DNA of 64,000 nt from Planctomycetota bacterium. GTDB taxonomy: Bacteria; Planctomycetota; PLA2; JAEUHO01. A model generated the notes under the pieces. The model searched no databases. It had not been told where the DNA came from and worked only from the letters and a program-made list of their open reading frames with translations. Positions 39,262 through 48,156 of the stretch are shown here, in pieces; positions within the stretch are counted from its first letter, which is position 1; each line of letters opens with the position of its first letter. The position numbers and the translations under genes are program-made. The DNA lies in assembly GCA_029259775.1 (NCBI GenBank), contig JAJDEN010000037.1, forward strand, positions 1 to 64,000. The letters are read 5' to 3'.

Positions 39262-39828
39262 CTACTCCTCCAGCAGGTCGATCGCGGGCAGGTCGTGCTC
39301 GTCGGTCGTGCCCGGGGCGTCGCCTTGGTCGTGCGCATCGGTCTGGCGCGCCGCGTCCTCGGCCATCGAAATGGCGTCGGCGGCGTCCTGGACGATCCAA
39401 ACGGGGACGGCGATCTCGTCGCCAGGGGCGAGAGCCACGATGGCCTCGTACTGACCAAGCTCGCGCACGATGTCGAAGCGCAGGTGGCGCTCGATGAACT
39501 TGAAGCCCTGCTCGGCCAACGCGGCCAGGACCTGGCGCGGGCCGACCGAACCATAGAGGTGGCCGTCTTCGCCGGCGCGGGCCTCCATGGTGAGCTTGAG
39601 GTCAGCGAGCTTCTCGCGGACTTCCTTGCGCTCTTCGGCCAAGCGCTCCTGGCGCACGGCTTCGGTCTTCTTGTCGTTCGCGATGCGGCGCAGACTGTCG
39701 GGGCTGACGACCGCGGCGTAGCCCTGCGGCAGCAGGTAGTTGCGCGCGTAGCCGTTCTTGACCTTGACGGTCTCGCCGACGTCGCCGACACCTTCGATGT
39801 TGCGTCGCAGGAGGACTTCGATAGCCAT
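39262..39828 (-). CDS. rplI: 50S ribosomal protein L9
   Basis: MAIEVLLRRNIEGVGDVGETVKVKNGYARNYLLPQGYA. Confidence 0.95.
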   Translation of the reverse strand: MAIEVLLRRNIEGVGDVGETVKVKNGYARNYLLPQGYAAVVSPDSLRRIANDKKTEAVRQERLAEERKEVREKLADLKLTMEARAGEDGHLYGSVGPRQVLAALAEQGFKFIERHLRFDIVRELGQYEAIVALAPGDEIAVPVWIVQDAADAISMAEDAARQTDAHDQGDAPGTTDEHDLPAIDLLEE

Positions 39829-39843
39829 CGTTCTGGACTCCCT

Positions 39844-40101
39844 CTAGCGACCCACGTAGGGCAGCAGCGCCATGAAGCGAGCCCGCTTGATGGCGATCTT
39901 GAGCTTGCGTTGGAACGCGCTACGTGTGCCCGTCCGCTTGCGGCCGTACATCTTGCCCTGCTGGCTGACCATCTTCTGCAGGGTCGCGACGTCCTTGTAG
40001 TCGATGTGGTAGACGCGAGCGCGCGTGAAGCGGCACTTGTTCCGCTCCGTCTGCTTCTTCATCAGCTTCTTGAGGTTCTTGATCTTCGTGTTGCTGGCCA
40101 T
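39844..40101 (-). CDS. rpsR: 30S ribosomal protein S18
   Basis: IDYKDVATLQKMVSQQGKMYGRKRTGTRSAFQRKLKIAIKRARFMALLPYV. Confidence 0.95.
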   Translation of the reverse strand: MASNTKIKNLKKLMKKQTERNKCRFTRARVYHIDYKDVATLQKMVSQQGKMYGRKRTGTRSAFQRKLKIAIKRARFMALLPYVGR

Positions 40102-40149
40102 TTGATCCTCGAATCGCGGTCGTTGTAGGGCTCGCCAGGGCGAACCGCT

Positions 40150-40929
40150 CTACGACTCGGCGCTCGCCTCCGTCGCGGTCGTCTCGGTCTTGTCGGCTGC
40201 TGCGGGCTTGGCCGCATCGGTCTTCTTGCCTTCCGGCGCTTCTGTGGCCGCTGCGTCCGCTTCCGGTGCATCAGCTGCCGGTGCTTCGGCGGCCGGTGCT
40301 TCGGTGGCCGGTGCGTCGGCGGCCGGAGCTTCGGCGGCCGGTGCTTCCTTGGCCGGTGCGTCGGCGGCCGGTGCTTCCTTGGCCGGTGCTTCCTTGGCCG
40401 GTGCTTCCTTGGCCGGTGCTTCCTTGGCCGGTGCGTCGGCCGCTGCCGGCGCATCCGCCGCGGGTGTGGCAGGTGCACCAGGGGCCGGTGCGCCGTCGCG
40501 CGGCGGCGGACCGCGACGCTCGCCGCGGTCACTGCGCTCACCCCGACGGCCGCCCCACCCACCGAGGGAGTTCTTCCGGCTGTCCTCGGCGAGCATCTCG
40601 CGCTCTTCGGCCATCTTCGCGATGTAGTCGTCGATCGACACGTCGAGGGCGATCACGAGGTGGCGCAGGATCGTCTCCGACAGCAGCACGTCCTCGTTGA
40701 TCTTGCGAATGGCGTCGGGATCGGCCTCGAAGTACGTCAGGTAGTACGTACCGCGGCGGTGACCCTTGATCTCGTAGGCGAGCTTGCGCTCGTCCCACTT
40801 CTCCTTCTGGGCGATCGCAGCACCATGCTTCTCGAGAATGGTGTCTACCTGGCCCGAAGTCCCCTCGAAGTCCGCGGTGGCGGCGTTGTTATCGAGGATG
40901 AACATCGCTTCGTAGCTGCGGTTGCTCAT
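40150..40929 (-). CDS. rpsF: 30S ribosomal protein S6 with KEAPA/ADAPA-repeat C-terminal tail
   Basis: YEAMFILDNN...KWDERKLAYEIKGHRRGTYYLTYFEA, then ~150 aa low-complexity tail. Confidence 0.92.
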   Translation of the reverse strand: MSNRSYEAMFILDNNAATADFEGTSGQVDTILEKHGAAIAQKEKWDERKLAYEIKGHRRGTYYLTYFEADPDAIRKINEDVLLSETILRHLVIALDVSIDDYIAKMAEEREMLAEDSRKNSLGGWGGRRGERSDRGERRGPPPRDGAPAPGAPATPAADAPAAADAPAKEAPAKEAPAKEAPAKEAPAADAPAKEAPAAEAPAADAPATEAPAAEAPAADAPEADAAATEAPEGKKTDAAKPAAADKTETTATEASAES

Positions 40930-41081
40930 ATGTGTCCTGGAGTCCATCAAGGCCTGCCCCTCCAGACGAAGGTCTGGAGCCGGGCACCGGGCGTAGGCCC
41001 GGAGATATGGCCGGAAGCCGGCGAAGGTACCCGAGTCGGCAATCCCCGCCAACCCGTGCCGGGGTGATCAGGGGGTGCAAT

Positions 41082-41654
41082 TCAGCCGGCGTTGTGGCGG
41101 TTCGCCGCCTCGATCAGACCCTCCCGGATCCAGCGCTCGCAGGCATCCGCCGCAACCTCGAGCATCTCAGGGAGTTCACGCCGCTGGGCGGCGTCGTAGC
41201 GCTTCAGGACGAAGTCCGCCCAACGCGCGCCCTCGGGGGCCGGGCCGATGCCCAATTTGAGGCGTGGATAGGTCTTGGAGCCGCCCAGGGAGCCCTGGAT
41301 CGATTTCAGACCGTTGTGTCCCCCCGCCGAGCCCTCGGCCCGGAAGCGGAGCCGCCCCATCGGAAGGCTGAAATCGTCGACGAGCACGAGGGCGCCATCG
41401 ACAGGGACCTCGAAGACGTCCATGGCACGGCGATACACGGGCCCCACGAGGTTCATGAACGAGGCCGGCTTGACCATCCGGATGCGGTGCTCCCCGACCT
41501 GGATGTCGGCGATCTCGCCGTGGACGAGCTTGGTCCGGCGAAAGCCCTCGCCGTAGCGCTCGGCCAGCTGATCCAAGACCTGCCAGCCCGCGTTGTGGCG
41601 GGTCTTGGCGTAGCGGCGGCCGGGATTGCCCAGCCCGAAGAGGATGCGCGTCAC
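41082..41654 (-). CDS. pth: Peptidyl-tRNA hydrolase
   Basis: ILFGLGNPGRRYAKTRHNAGWQVLD; SAGGHNGLKSI. Confidence 0.95.
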   Translation of the reverse strand: MTRILFGLGNPGRRYAKTRHNAGWQVLDQLAERYGEGFRRTKLVHGEIADIQVGEHRIRMVKPASFMNLVGPVYRRAMDVFEVPVDGALVLVDDFSLPMGRLRFRAEGSAGGHNGLKSIQGSLGGSKTYPRLKLGIGPAPEGARWADFVLKRYDAAQRRELPEMLEVAADACERWIREGLIEAANRHNAG

Positions 41655-41710
41655 GGTCTCAGCCTAGCCCGCCGGTCGAGGAACCGAAGCAGGTCGTCGT
41701 CGGACGGAGC

Positions 41711-42373
41711 CTAGGCGTCGCCGTCGGCATCCGCGTCGGCGTCGCCGTCGGCCGTGGCGTCCTCGGCCTCGGCGCTCGCCTCGGCGCTCGCCTCGGCGTC
41801 GGCCTCGTCGGCCTCGCTGATGTCACCGCCCTGGGGCACGGCGCAGATCGCGATCAACGTGAGCGGCTCTTCTGTGAGCGTCACGCCCTCGCCGGCAACG
41901 ATGTCGCCCACGGTGATGTGGTCGCCGAGGCTCATCTCGTTGATGTCGATCACGTAGCTGGCCGGCAGGTTCTTCGGCGTCGCGCGCACGTGGATGGACG
42001 GCTTGACGACCTGGAACACGCCGCCTTCGCTTTCGCCCTTGGCGCGGCCCTTGAAGGTCACCGGCACCTCGGTGTCGACCTCGACATCGGCGTCGACGCG
42101 AACGAAGTCGATGTGGAGGATGCTCTCGCTCACGACGTCCATCTGCATCTCGCGCAGGATGGCGGGGCGTGTCTCGTCGCCCAGCCGAAGCTCGACCAGG
42201 TGGGAGCCCGTCTTCAGGAACCGGTTCACCTCGCTCGTCGAGATCGTGAGCGCCAGATTGCGGCGGTTCATGCCGTACAGGACCGCGGGGATGTTGCCGG
42301 CGCGGCGCAGACGGTTCGAGTTGGAGGTCCCGAGCGCTTCGCGCGGGCTGACCTCGATCTGGATGAATTCCAT
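41711..42373 (-). CDS. rplY: 50S ribosomal protein L25/Ctc with acidic tail
   Basis: L25/TL5-like domain; C-terminus EADEADAEASAEASAEAEDATADGDADADADGDA; lies between prs and pth. Confidence 0.88.
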   Translation of the reverse strand: MEFIQIEVSPREALGTSNSNRLRRAGNIPAVLYGMNRRNLALTISTSEVNRFLKTGSHLVELRLGDETRPAILREMQMDVVSESILHIDFVRVDADVEVDTEVPVTFKGRAKGESEGGVFQVVKPSIHVRATPKNLPASYVIDINEMSLGDHITVGDIVAGEGVTLTEEPLTLIAICAVPQGGDISEADEADAEASAEASAEAEDATADGDADADADGDA

Positions 42374-42485
42374 GGCATGGGCTCCGGTGACCGCCGGGAA
42401 CAGCGGCACAGTCCAGAAACGTTACCGTCAGTGGCGCGCGGGGCCAGAAGCGGCGGGACCGCCGATCCGCGCCCGTGCCCGGATC

Positions 42486-43433
42486 CTAGTCGGTCCTTGA
42501 GAACAGGACGCTGAGGCTCTGCTCGGTATGGACGCGCATGATGGCCTCGGCCAGCAGCGGGGCGATGCGCAGGACGGTCAGGTTGGGCAGGCCCGTGGGA
42601 TCCACCGGGATCGTGTCCGTGACCACGATCTCCTCGACCGGGGCGTCGCGCAGCCGTTCGCGGGCCGGGCCGCAGAGGACGGCGTGCGTGGCGGCGATGC
42701 GGACGCTGATGGCCCCGCCTTCCGCGCAGACCCGGGCCGCCTCGGTGATGGAGCCGGCGGTGGAGATCATGTCGTCGATCAGGAGGACGTTACGGTCCTT
42801 CACATCACCGATGACGGCCCCCACCGCGACCTCGTGGCCGCTCAGGCGGCGCTTGTCCACGATGGCCAGCTGGCCGCCGAGGCGGTTCGCGTAGCCGCGA
42901 GCCATCTTGGAGGAGCCGACGTCCGGCGCGACGACAGTCAGGTTCTCGAGGCCCTGGCTGAGGAAGTGGCGCACGAGGACCGGCGACGAGTAGAGGTGGT
43001 CGACCGGAACGTCGAAGAAGCCCTGGATCTGGGCCGCGTGGAGGTCGACCGTCAGGACACGATCGGCGCCGGCCTTGGTGAGCAGGTTCGCCACGAGCTT
43101 GGCGGTGATCGGCACGCGCCCCTCGTCCTTGCGGTCCTTGCGGGCGTAGCCGAAGTACGGGATCACGACCGTGATGCGCATGGCCGAAGCCCGTCGCGCG
43201 GCGTCGATCATGATCAGCAGCTCGACGAGATTGTCGTTCACGGGCGGGCAGGTCGATTGGACGAGGAACACGTCAGCGCCGCGCACGTTGGCGGTGATCT
43301 GGACGTCGATCTCGCCATCGGGGAAGCGACCGATGCGGGCCGGCGTCGGCTGCACGCTGAGCTCGCGCGCGATGTCCGCGGCGAGATCCGGCGTGGCGTT
43401 GCCTGTGATCAGTTCGAGACTGCGCTGGCTCAT
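42486..43433 (-). CDS. prs: Ribose-phosphate pyrophosphokinase
   Basis: FLVQSTCPPVNDNLVELLIMIDAARRASA; VLLIDDMISTAGS. Confidence 0.95.
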   Translation of the reverse strand: MSQRSLELITGNATPDLAADIARELSVQPTPARIGRFPDGEIDVQITANVRGADVFLVQSTCPPVNDNLVELLIMIDAARRASAMRITVVIPYFGYARKDRKDEGRVPITAKLVANLLTKAGADRVLTVDLHAAQIQGFFDVPVDHLYSSPVLVRHFLSQGLENLTVVAPDVGSSKMARGYANRLGGQLAIVDKRRLSGHEVAVGAVIGDVKDRNVLLIDDMISTAGSITEAARVCAEGGAISVRIAATHAVLCGPARERLRDAPVEEIVVTDTIPVDPTGLPNLTVLRIAPLLAEAIMRVHTEQSLSVLFSRTD

Positions 43434-44758
43434 GACGCTTGCTCCTCTTCGGACGCTCGCTCGGATCGCGGGGCCAGGACACGCGCCGGTACACCGACGG
43501 CGGTCGCCCCCTCCGGCACGCCATCCTCGGGCAGGATGACGGCGTTGGCCCCTGTGGTCCCACCGCGACCGACCTCGACCGGCGCGACGAGAATCGTGCC
43601 GGACCCAATCGACGCTGCGGGACCGATGATCGTGCGGTGCTTGCGCTTGCCGTCGTAGTTGGCCGTGACGACGCCACAGCCGACGTTGGCGCCTGCCCCG
43701 ACCTCGGCGTCACCGAGGTAGGTCAGGTGCTTGGCCTTCGCGCCCGGACCGATCGTGGAGGTCTTCACCTCGACGAAGTTGCCGATGACGGCGCCCGCCT
43801 CCAGGACGGTCCCGCCGCGCAGACGGGCAAACGGGCCCACCTGGGCGCCTGTCGCGATGCGGCACCCTGTGCCGATGTGCGTGAACGGGTGGATGGTCGC
43901 GCCGGCGGCGATCTCGACGTCGGCTTCGATGATCGTCGTGTCGGGGTCCGTGACCCGCACGCCGGCGCGCATGTGGGCGCTCGTGATCCGGCGGCGCATG
44001 ACGGCTACGGCGGAGGCGACGTCGTCCCAGTCGTTCACGCCCAACAGGGCGCGGGGTTCGGGCGCGGCCACCGCGGCGACGGTGCCTCCCGCGGAGGCAA
44101 TGCCTTCGATCGCGTCCGTCAGGTATTCCTCGCCTTGGTCGTTGTCCGTGGACAGGGCGGCCAGCGCTCGCCGCAGCCCGGCGGCTTCGAAGGCGTAGAG
44201 TCCCGTGTTGAACTCCGTGATCGCCAGCTCCGCTGGCGTCGCGTCGCGCGCCTCGGCGATCCGGGCGAACGCGCCCGCGCTGTCCCGCACGATGCGGCCG
44301 AGCAGCCCGGGCTCCGCGGTGACGCCGCTGAGGACGGTCGCCGCGGCGCCGGCCGGCGGGTGGGCGGCAAGCAGCCCCTCGAGATCCTCGGTGCGCAGCT
44401 GCGGCACGTCGCCATAGACGACGAGCACGGCGCCTGCGAAGCCGGGCAGCGCGTCGAGGGCCAGGCGCGCGGCGTGGCCCGTGCCGTTTTGGGGCTCTTG
44501 GCGTACGGGGGTGGCCTCGGGCCACCGCGCGGCGAGCCAGGTCTCGACGTCATGGCCACGGTGTCCGGTCACGACGACGGTGTGGGTCGCGCCCAGCGGT
44601 GCGACGGCGCGGCGGACGTGCTCGAGCAGCGGCAGGCCGAGGCAATCGAGCAGCGCCTTGGGCGGCAGGTCGGTGGACGCGCTCAGACGCGTGCCCTTGC
44701 CCCCGGCGAGGACAAGGACGGCGAGGGCGTCGTGTGTGGCCGCGGCTTCCCCGGTCAT
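43430..44758 (-). CDS. glmU: Bifunctional GlmU uridyltransferase/acetyltransferase
   Basis: VLAGGKGTRL N-terminus; hexapeptide C-terminal domain; ATGA overlap with prs. Confidence 0.93.
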   Translation of the reverse strand: MTGEAAATHDALAVLVLAGGKGTRLSASTDLPPKALLDCLGLPLLEHVRRAVAPLGATHTVVVTGHRGHDVETWLAARWPEATPVRQEPQNGTGHAARLALDALPGFAGAVLVVYGDVPQLRTEDLEGLLAAHPPAGAAATVLSGVTAEPGLLGRIVRDSAGAFARIAEARDATPAELAITEFNTGLYAFEAAGLRRALAALSTDNDQGEEYLTDAIEGIASAGGTVAAVAAPEPRALLGVNDWDDVASAVAVMRRRITSAHMRAGVRVTDPDTTIIEADVEIAAGATIHPFTHIGTGCRIATGAQVGPFARLRGGTVLEAGAVIGNFVEVKTSTIGPGAKAKHLTYLGDAEVGAGANVGCGVVTANYDGKRKHRTIIGPAASIGSGTILVAPVEVGRGGTTGANAVILPEDGVPEGATAVGVPARVLAPRSERASEEEQAS

Positions 44759-44810
44759 GGGATGCGAGGCTCCTTCTCGGCGTAGTGGAGTGGGCCGAGG
44801 CCCGCGTGGA

Positions 44811-45020
44811 TCAGTCGCGGCCGCGGACGGCGAGGAGGACGAGGGCGAGGCCCCCGAAGATGCCGGGACCGTAGGTGAAGATCTTGGCGTACCAGTCCGC
44901 GCCGAGCGTATCGACCCACCAGCTCTGGTACTCGAGCAGCGTATCGGCCGGCAGGAAGAGGTGCGGTCCGTAGAGCGCCAGCGCGGCGCCACCGAGGATG
45001 AAAGCGATCAGTCTGCCCAT
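44811..45020 (-). CDS. Small two-TM membrane protein (69 aa)
   Basis: MGRLIAFILGGAALALYGPHLFLP...FGGLALVLLAVRGRD; upstream of glmU. Confidence 0.5.
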   Translation of the reverse strand: MGRLIAFILGGAALALYGPHLFLPADTLLEYQSWWVDTLGADWYAKIFTYGPGIFGGLALVLLAVRGRD

Positions 45021-45232
45021 GGCGCTGCCTCCGGTCAGGCCTCGGACGAGGTCCTGTGGGGTACTGAACCAGAGCGACGGCCCCAGGGGAAGGGAGAACC
45101 CCCCAGGCGGGGTTGGTCGGGGTGCGTAGATCGGCGCGGGAGTGCCCGTGAGAGGTGGTGCGGGTGTTGCTGGTGTGGGTGCGGGTGCGCTCGTGGGCGT
45201 GGTTGCCTGTCCGTGTCGGCGTCGGTGAGGGA

Positions 45233-45320
45233 GGGAGCGCCGGAGCCAGCGCGCGAGCTGGCGAGCGCGCATCGGCGTGCCCATGTGCCGTGGGCCCCGC
45301 GCGACGGAACGTCGCGTGGG
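45233..45320. repeat. Two-hairpin intergenic repeat, copy R3
   Basis: Stem A GCGCGC-GAGCTGGCGA-GCGCGC (45249-45270); stem B CCC-G-CGCGACG-GAA-CGTCGCG-T-GGG (45296-45320). Confidence 0.8.
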
Positions 45321-45651
45321 AGGCCGCCCGTCGTGAGGAGGGTCTTACCCGACGATCGATGGCACCGGCTTCGCCCGTGCTCCGCACGGGCGAAGGTGAC
45401 GATCGATGGCACCGGCTTCGCCCGTGCTCCGCAGGGGCGAAGGTATCGATGGCACCGGCTTCGCCCGTGCTCCGCCGAGGCGCCGCCTACTTCGGGGGTG
45501 CGACCGCAGCGCTTGCGCTGCCTGGTCGCGAGGGGGCGGAGCCCCCTGGAGGAGTAACCACAGGTGCTCGGCGCGGCTTCGCGCCGATGGCGGCCTGCAA
45601 GGCCGCCGGTCGTGAGGAGGGTCTTACCCGACGATCGATGGCACCGGCTTC
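45321..45651. repeat. 52-nt direct repeat pair plus internal ~47-bp hairpin repeats
   Basis: AGGCCGCC(C/G)GTCGTGAGGAGGGTCTTACCCGACGATCGATGGCACCGGCTTC at 45321-45372 and 45600-45651 with one mismatch. Confidence 0.85.
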
Positions 45652-45678
45652 TCCGTGCTCGTCAGAGCACGGAGAAGG

Positions 45679-45754
45679 TGGTTCCCCGGGGAGGACTCGA
45701 ACCCCCAACATTCAGAATCAAAATCTGCTGTGCTACCAATTGCACCACCGGGGA
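45679..45754 (-). tRNA. tRNA-Gln(TTG)
   Basis: Minus-strand cloverleaf TCCCCGG...TTTTGAT...GGGTTCGAGTCC...CCGGGGA-A-CCA; CCA encoded. Confidence 0.92.
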
Positions 45755-45772
45755 ACGGTGACCGCGCAGATC

Positions 45773-47029
45773 CTACCGGGCACCTGGCTCGACGCTCTGA
45801 ATCGCCCGCCGCACCAGATCCAGCGCCCGCACCGAGGCAAGCCGCTGCACCATCTCGCGCGGATGCGGCAAGCTCAGCTCGAGCACCTCCGTCGCGCGGC
45901 CCTCCATGGCCATGGCCACATAGACCCGCCCCGCCGGAATCGGCGCCCGGCCCCGTTGGTAGAGCGGACCCGGGCCCGCCGTGCCGGTCGTCGCGACCGC
46001 CACATCGACGCCGGCCTCCGCGCGCGCTCCCTCGGCCATCGCCGCGGCGACCTCCGCCGAGACGACGCCATGGGCCTCGATGAGTTCCTCGTCGACCCGC
46101 ACCCGGGCCGTCTTCTGCTCGGTCGCGTAGGTGATCCAGCCGACCGGATAGACGGCGGTCGCCCCGGGCACGCGCGTGATCATGCGCGCGATGAGGCCGC
46201 CCGTGACCGACTCAGCGCTCGCTAGGCGCCAGCCGCGCGCCGCGAGTTCCCGCACGACGACGTGCTCGATGCGGCCGCCCTCTGGTGGGTCGAATACGTC
46301 CGCACCGAGGCGCTCGCGCGTCTCCGCCTCCGCCGCCGCGACGCGTGCCGACGCATCCTCGCCCGTCGCGCGATAGCGCAGCTCGACCTCGCCGTCGTGG
46401 GGGTAGGACGCCGTCGTCACCGCCGCCAACGAGGCGGCGCCTTCGAGCCGCCGGGCGACCTCGCCCTCGGGCACACCCGCCACCCAGACCACGGCCTCGG
46501 CGGCCGGCACGCCCGACTCGAGAGCTCCAAGTACGTGCGCTTCGATCATCGATCGCCACTCGCGCGGTACGCCCGGGAAGGCAAACACCCGCGCGCCGGC
46601 GATTTCCAGGGCGAGGCCGGGCGCGACACCGACGGCGTTCGGCAGCCAGCGTCCGCCCTCGGGCACGAGCGCCTGACGACGCTCCGCAGCGCCGGGAACG
46701 CGGTCGCGACTCGTGAGGCAGTCCTGAATCGCCTGCCAGGCGTCCTCATCGTGCACCAGCTCGACACCCGCTGCGGCCGCGAGGGCCTCCCGCGTCATGT
46801 CGTCCTCGGTCGGGCCGAGGCCGCCGCTCAGCACGACGAGGTCGGCCTCGGCCGCCGCAGCCTGCACGGCGCGCGTGAGCACATCGAGATCGTCGCCCAC
46901 GACGTGCAGGCCCAGCAGGTGGACACCGCGCGCGGCGAAGCGCTGGGCCAGCCAGAGGCCGTTTCGATCGCGTCGATCCCCCGACAGCAGCTCATCGCCC
47001 ACCACCAGGATCACGGCGCGCGTCATCAC
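45773..47029 (-). CDS. cinA: CinA-family protein (competence/damage-inducible; nicotinamide-nucleotide amidase)
   Basis: VVGDELLSGDRRDRN, LSGGLGPTEDDMTREALA, SAESVTGGLIARMITRVPGAT. Confidence 0.9.
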   Translation of the reverse strand: MMTRAVILVVGDELLSGDRRDRNGLWLAQRFAARGVHLLGLHVVGDDLDVLTRAVQAAAAEADLVVLSGGLGPTEDDMTREALAAAAGVELVHDEDAWQAIQDCLTSRDRVPGAAERRQALVPEGGRWLPNAVGVAPGLALEIAGARVFAFPGVPREWRSMIEAHVLGALESGVPAAEAVVWVAGVPEGEVARRLEGAASLAAVTTASYPHDGEVELRYRATGEDASARVAAAEAETRERLGADVFDPPEGGRIEHVVVRELAARGWRLASAESVTGGLIARMITRVPGATAVYPVGWITYATEQKTARVRVDEELIEAHGVVSAEVAAAMAEGARAEAGVDVAVATTGTAGPGPLYQRGRAPIPAGRVYVAMAMEGRATEVLELSLPHPREMVQRLASVRALDLVRRAIQSVEPGAR

Positions 47030-48102
47030 ACAGCGCTCCGGATGTGCACGACGTCGCCGTCTTGGACCACGTAGTCCTTCGGCTCCAGGCGGATCCCGTT
47101 GCGCGCCTTGAGCTCACGCATGTCGCCTGCTTCCAGCAGGTCCTCGTGCGGGAACACCTCCGCCCGGACGAAGCCGCGGGCGAGGTCGGTGTGGATCTTG
47201 CCGGCGGCTGTGACGGCGCTGTCGCCCGCCTGGATGGTCCAAGCACGCACCTCATCCTCGCCAACGGTGAAGAAGGAACGCAGCCCCACGGCCCCGTAGA
47301 CGTCGCGCACGAAGCGATCGGCGGCCGTGGACTCGATGCCGAACTCCTCCATGAAGGCGGGCCGGTCCTCGGCATCCATGGCATTGAGCTCGGCGTCGAT
47401 CTGCGCGTCCATCGAGGTCACCGCCTGCATCGTGATCGCCGTGCCGTCGGCGAAGTCGGCCGGCGCCTCGTCGGCGCCGTTGAACAGCACGAGCATCGGC
47501 TTGAGGGTGAAGAACTGGAAGCTGCGGATGCGCTTCTCCGTGAGCTCGTCGATCTCGAGGTCGGCGAGGTCCTTGCCCTCCTCGAAGTACGCCAGGCAGC
47601 GCTCGAGCACGCTGAGCTCGAGCTTGTCCTCGGCGGCGGTCTTCGTGCGCTTGGCCACGCTGTCCCGCAGCTTCTCGGCGCGCTTCTCCGCGATGATGAA
47701 GTCGGAGGTGACCATCTCGTCGACGAGGCGCGCCAGGTCGGCCTTGGCGTCGGCTGCGGCGCGTTCGTAGGGGTAGAGATCGCTGCGGAAGTCGCGCACG
47801 ACGAGCACGTACGCGTCCGCGTCGCGCAGCTTCGACAGGAGGCGCCCGCGCCGCTCGCGGTCGCCCTCGGTCGTACCGGGCGGCAGGCCGGGCGGGTCCC
47901 AGACCTCGAGGCCCGCGGGCGTGTACTTCTTCGGCGTGAAGATCTCGCGGCAGGCCTCGAGGCGCGGATCGTGCACCTTCACGACCTGCACGTGTGTCTC
48001 GGTCTGCAGCACGCCGGCCGGCGCCTCGACGGGCGTTTCAGCAATGGCGTTGAAGACCGTGGTCTTCCCCGCCCCCTGGAGTCCAAGCAGTGCGATGCGC
48101 AT
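47026..48102 (-). CDS. ychF: Redox-regulated GTPase/ATPase YchF
   Basis: LLGLQGAGKTTVFNAI G1 motif; C-terminal TGS-like domain ARNGIRLEPKDYVVQDGDVVHIRS. Confidence 0.9.
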   Translation of the reverse strand: MRIALLGLQGAGKTTVFNAIAETPVEAPAGVLQTETHVQVVKVHDPRLEACREIFTPKKYTPAGLEVWDPPGLPPGTTEGDRERRGRLLSKLRDADAYVLVVRDFRSDLYPYERAAADAKADLARLVDEMVTSDFIIAEKRAEKLRDSVAKRTKTAAEDKLELSVLERCLAYFEEGKDLADLEIDELTEKRIRSFQFFTLKPMLVLFNGADEAPADFADGTAITMQAVTSMDAQIDAELNAMDAEDRPAFMEEFGIESTAADRFVRDVYGAVGLRSFFTVGEDEVRAWTIQAGDSAVTAAGKIHTDLARGFVRAEVFPHEDLLEAGDMRELKARNGIRLEPKDYVVQDGDVVHIRSAV

Positions 48103-48156
48103 GCGCGCACGATACGGCCTCGCGACCGAGGCGAAACAATCGTGCAGGGCGGTCGG

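Noticed and set aside
45296-45677. CRISPR array
   Set aside because: Units are palindromic and unevenly spaced, with no constant repeats separated by unique spacers and no cas genes
45155-46225. 356-aa ORF with repeated MAPASPVLR peptide
   Set aside because: Runs through the hairpin repeats, tRNA-Gln and cinA on the wrong strand; the peptide repeat reflects the DNA repeat
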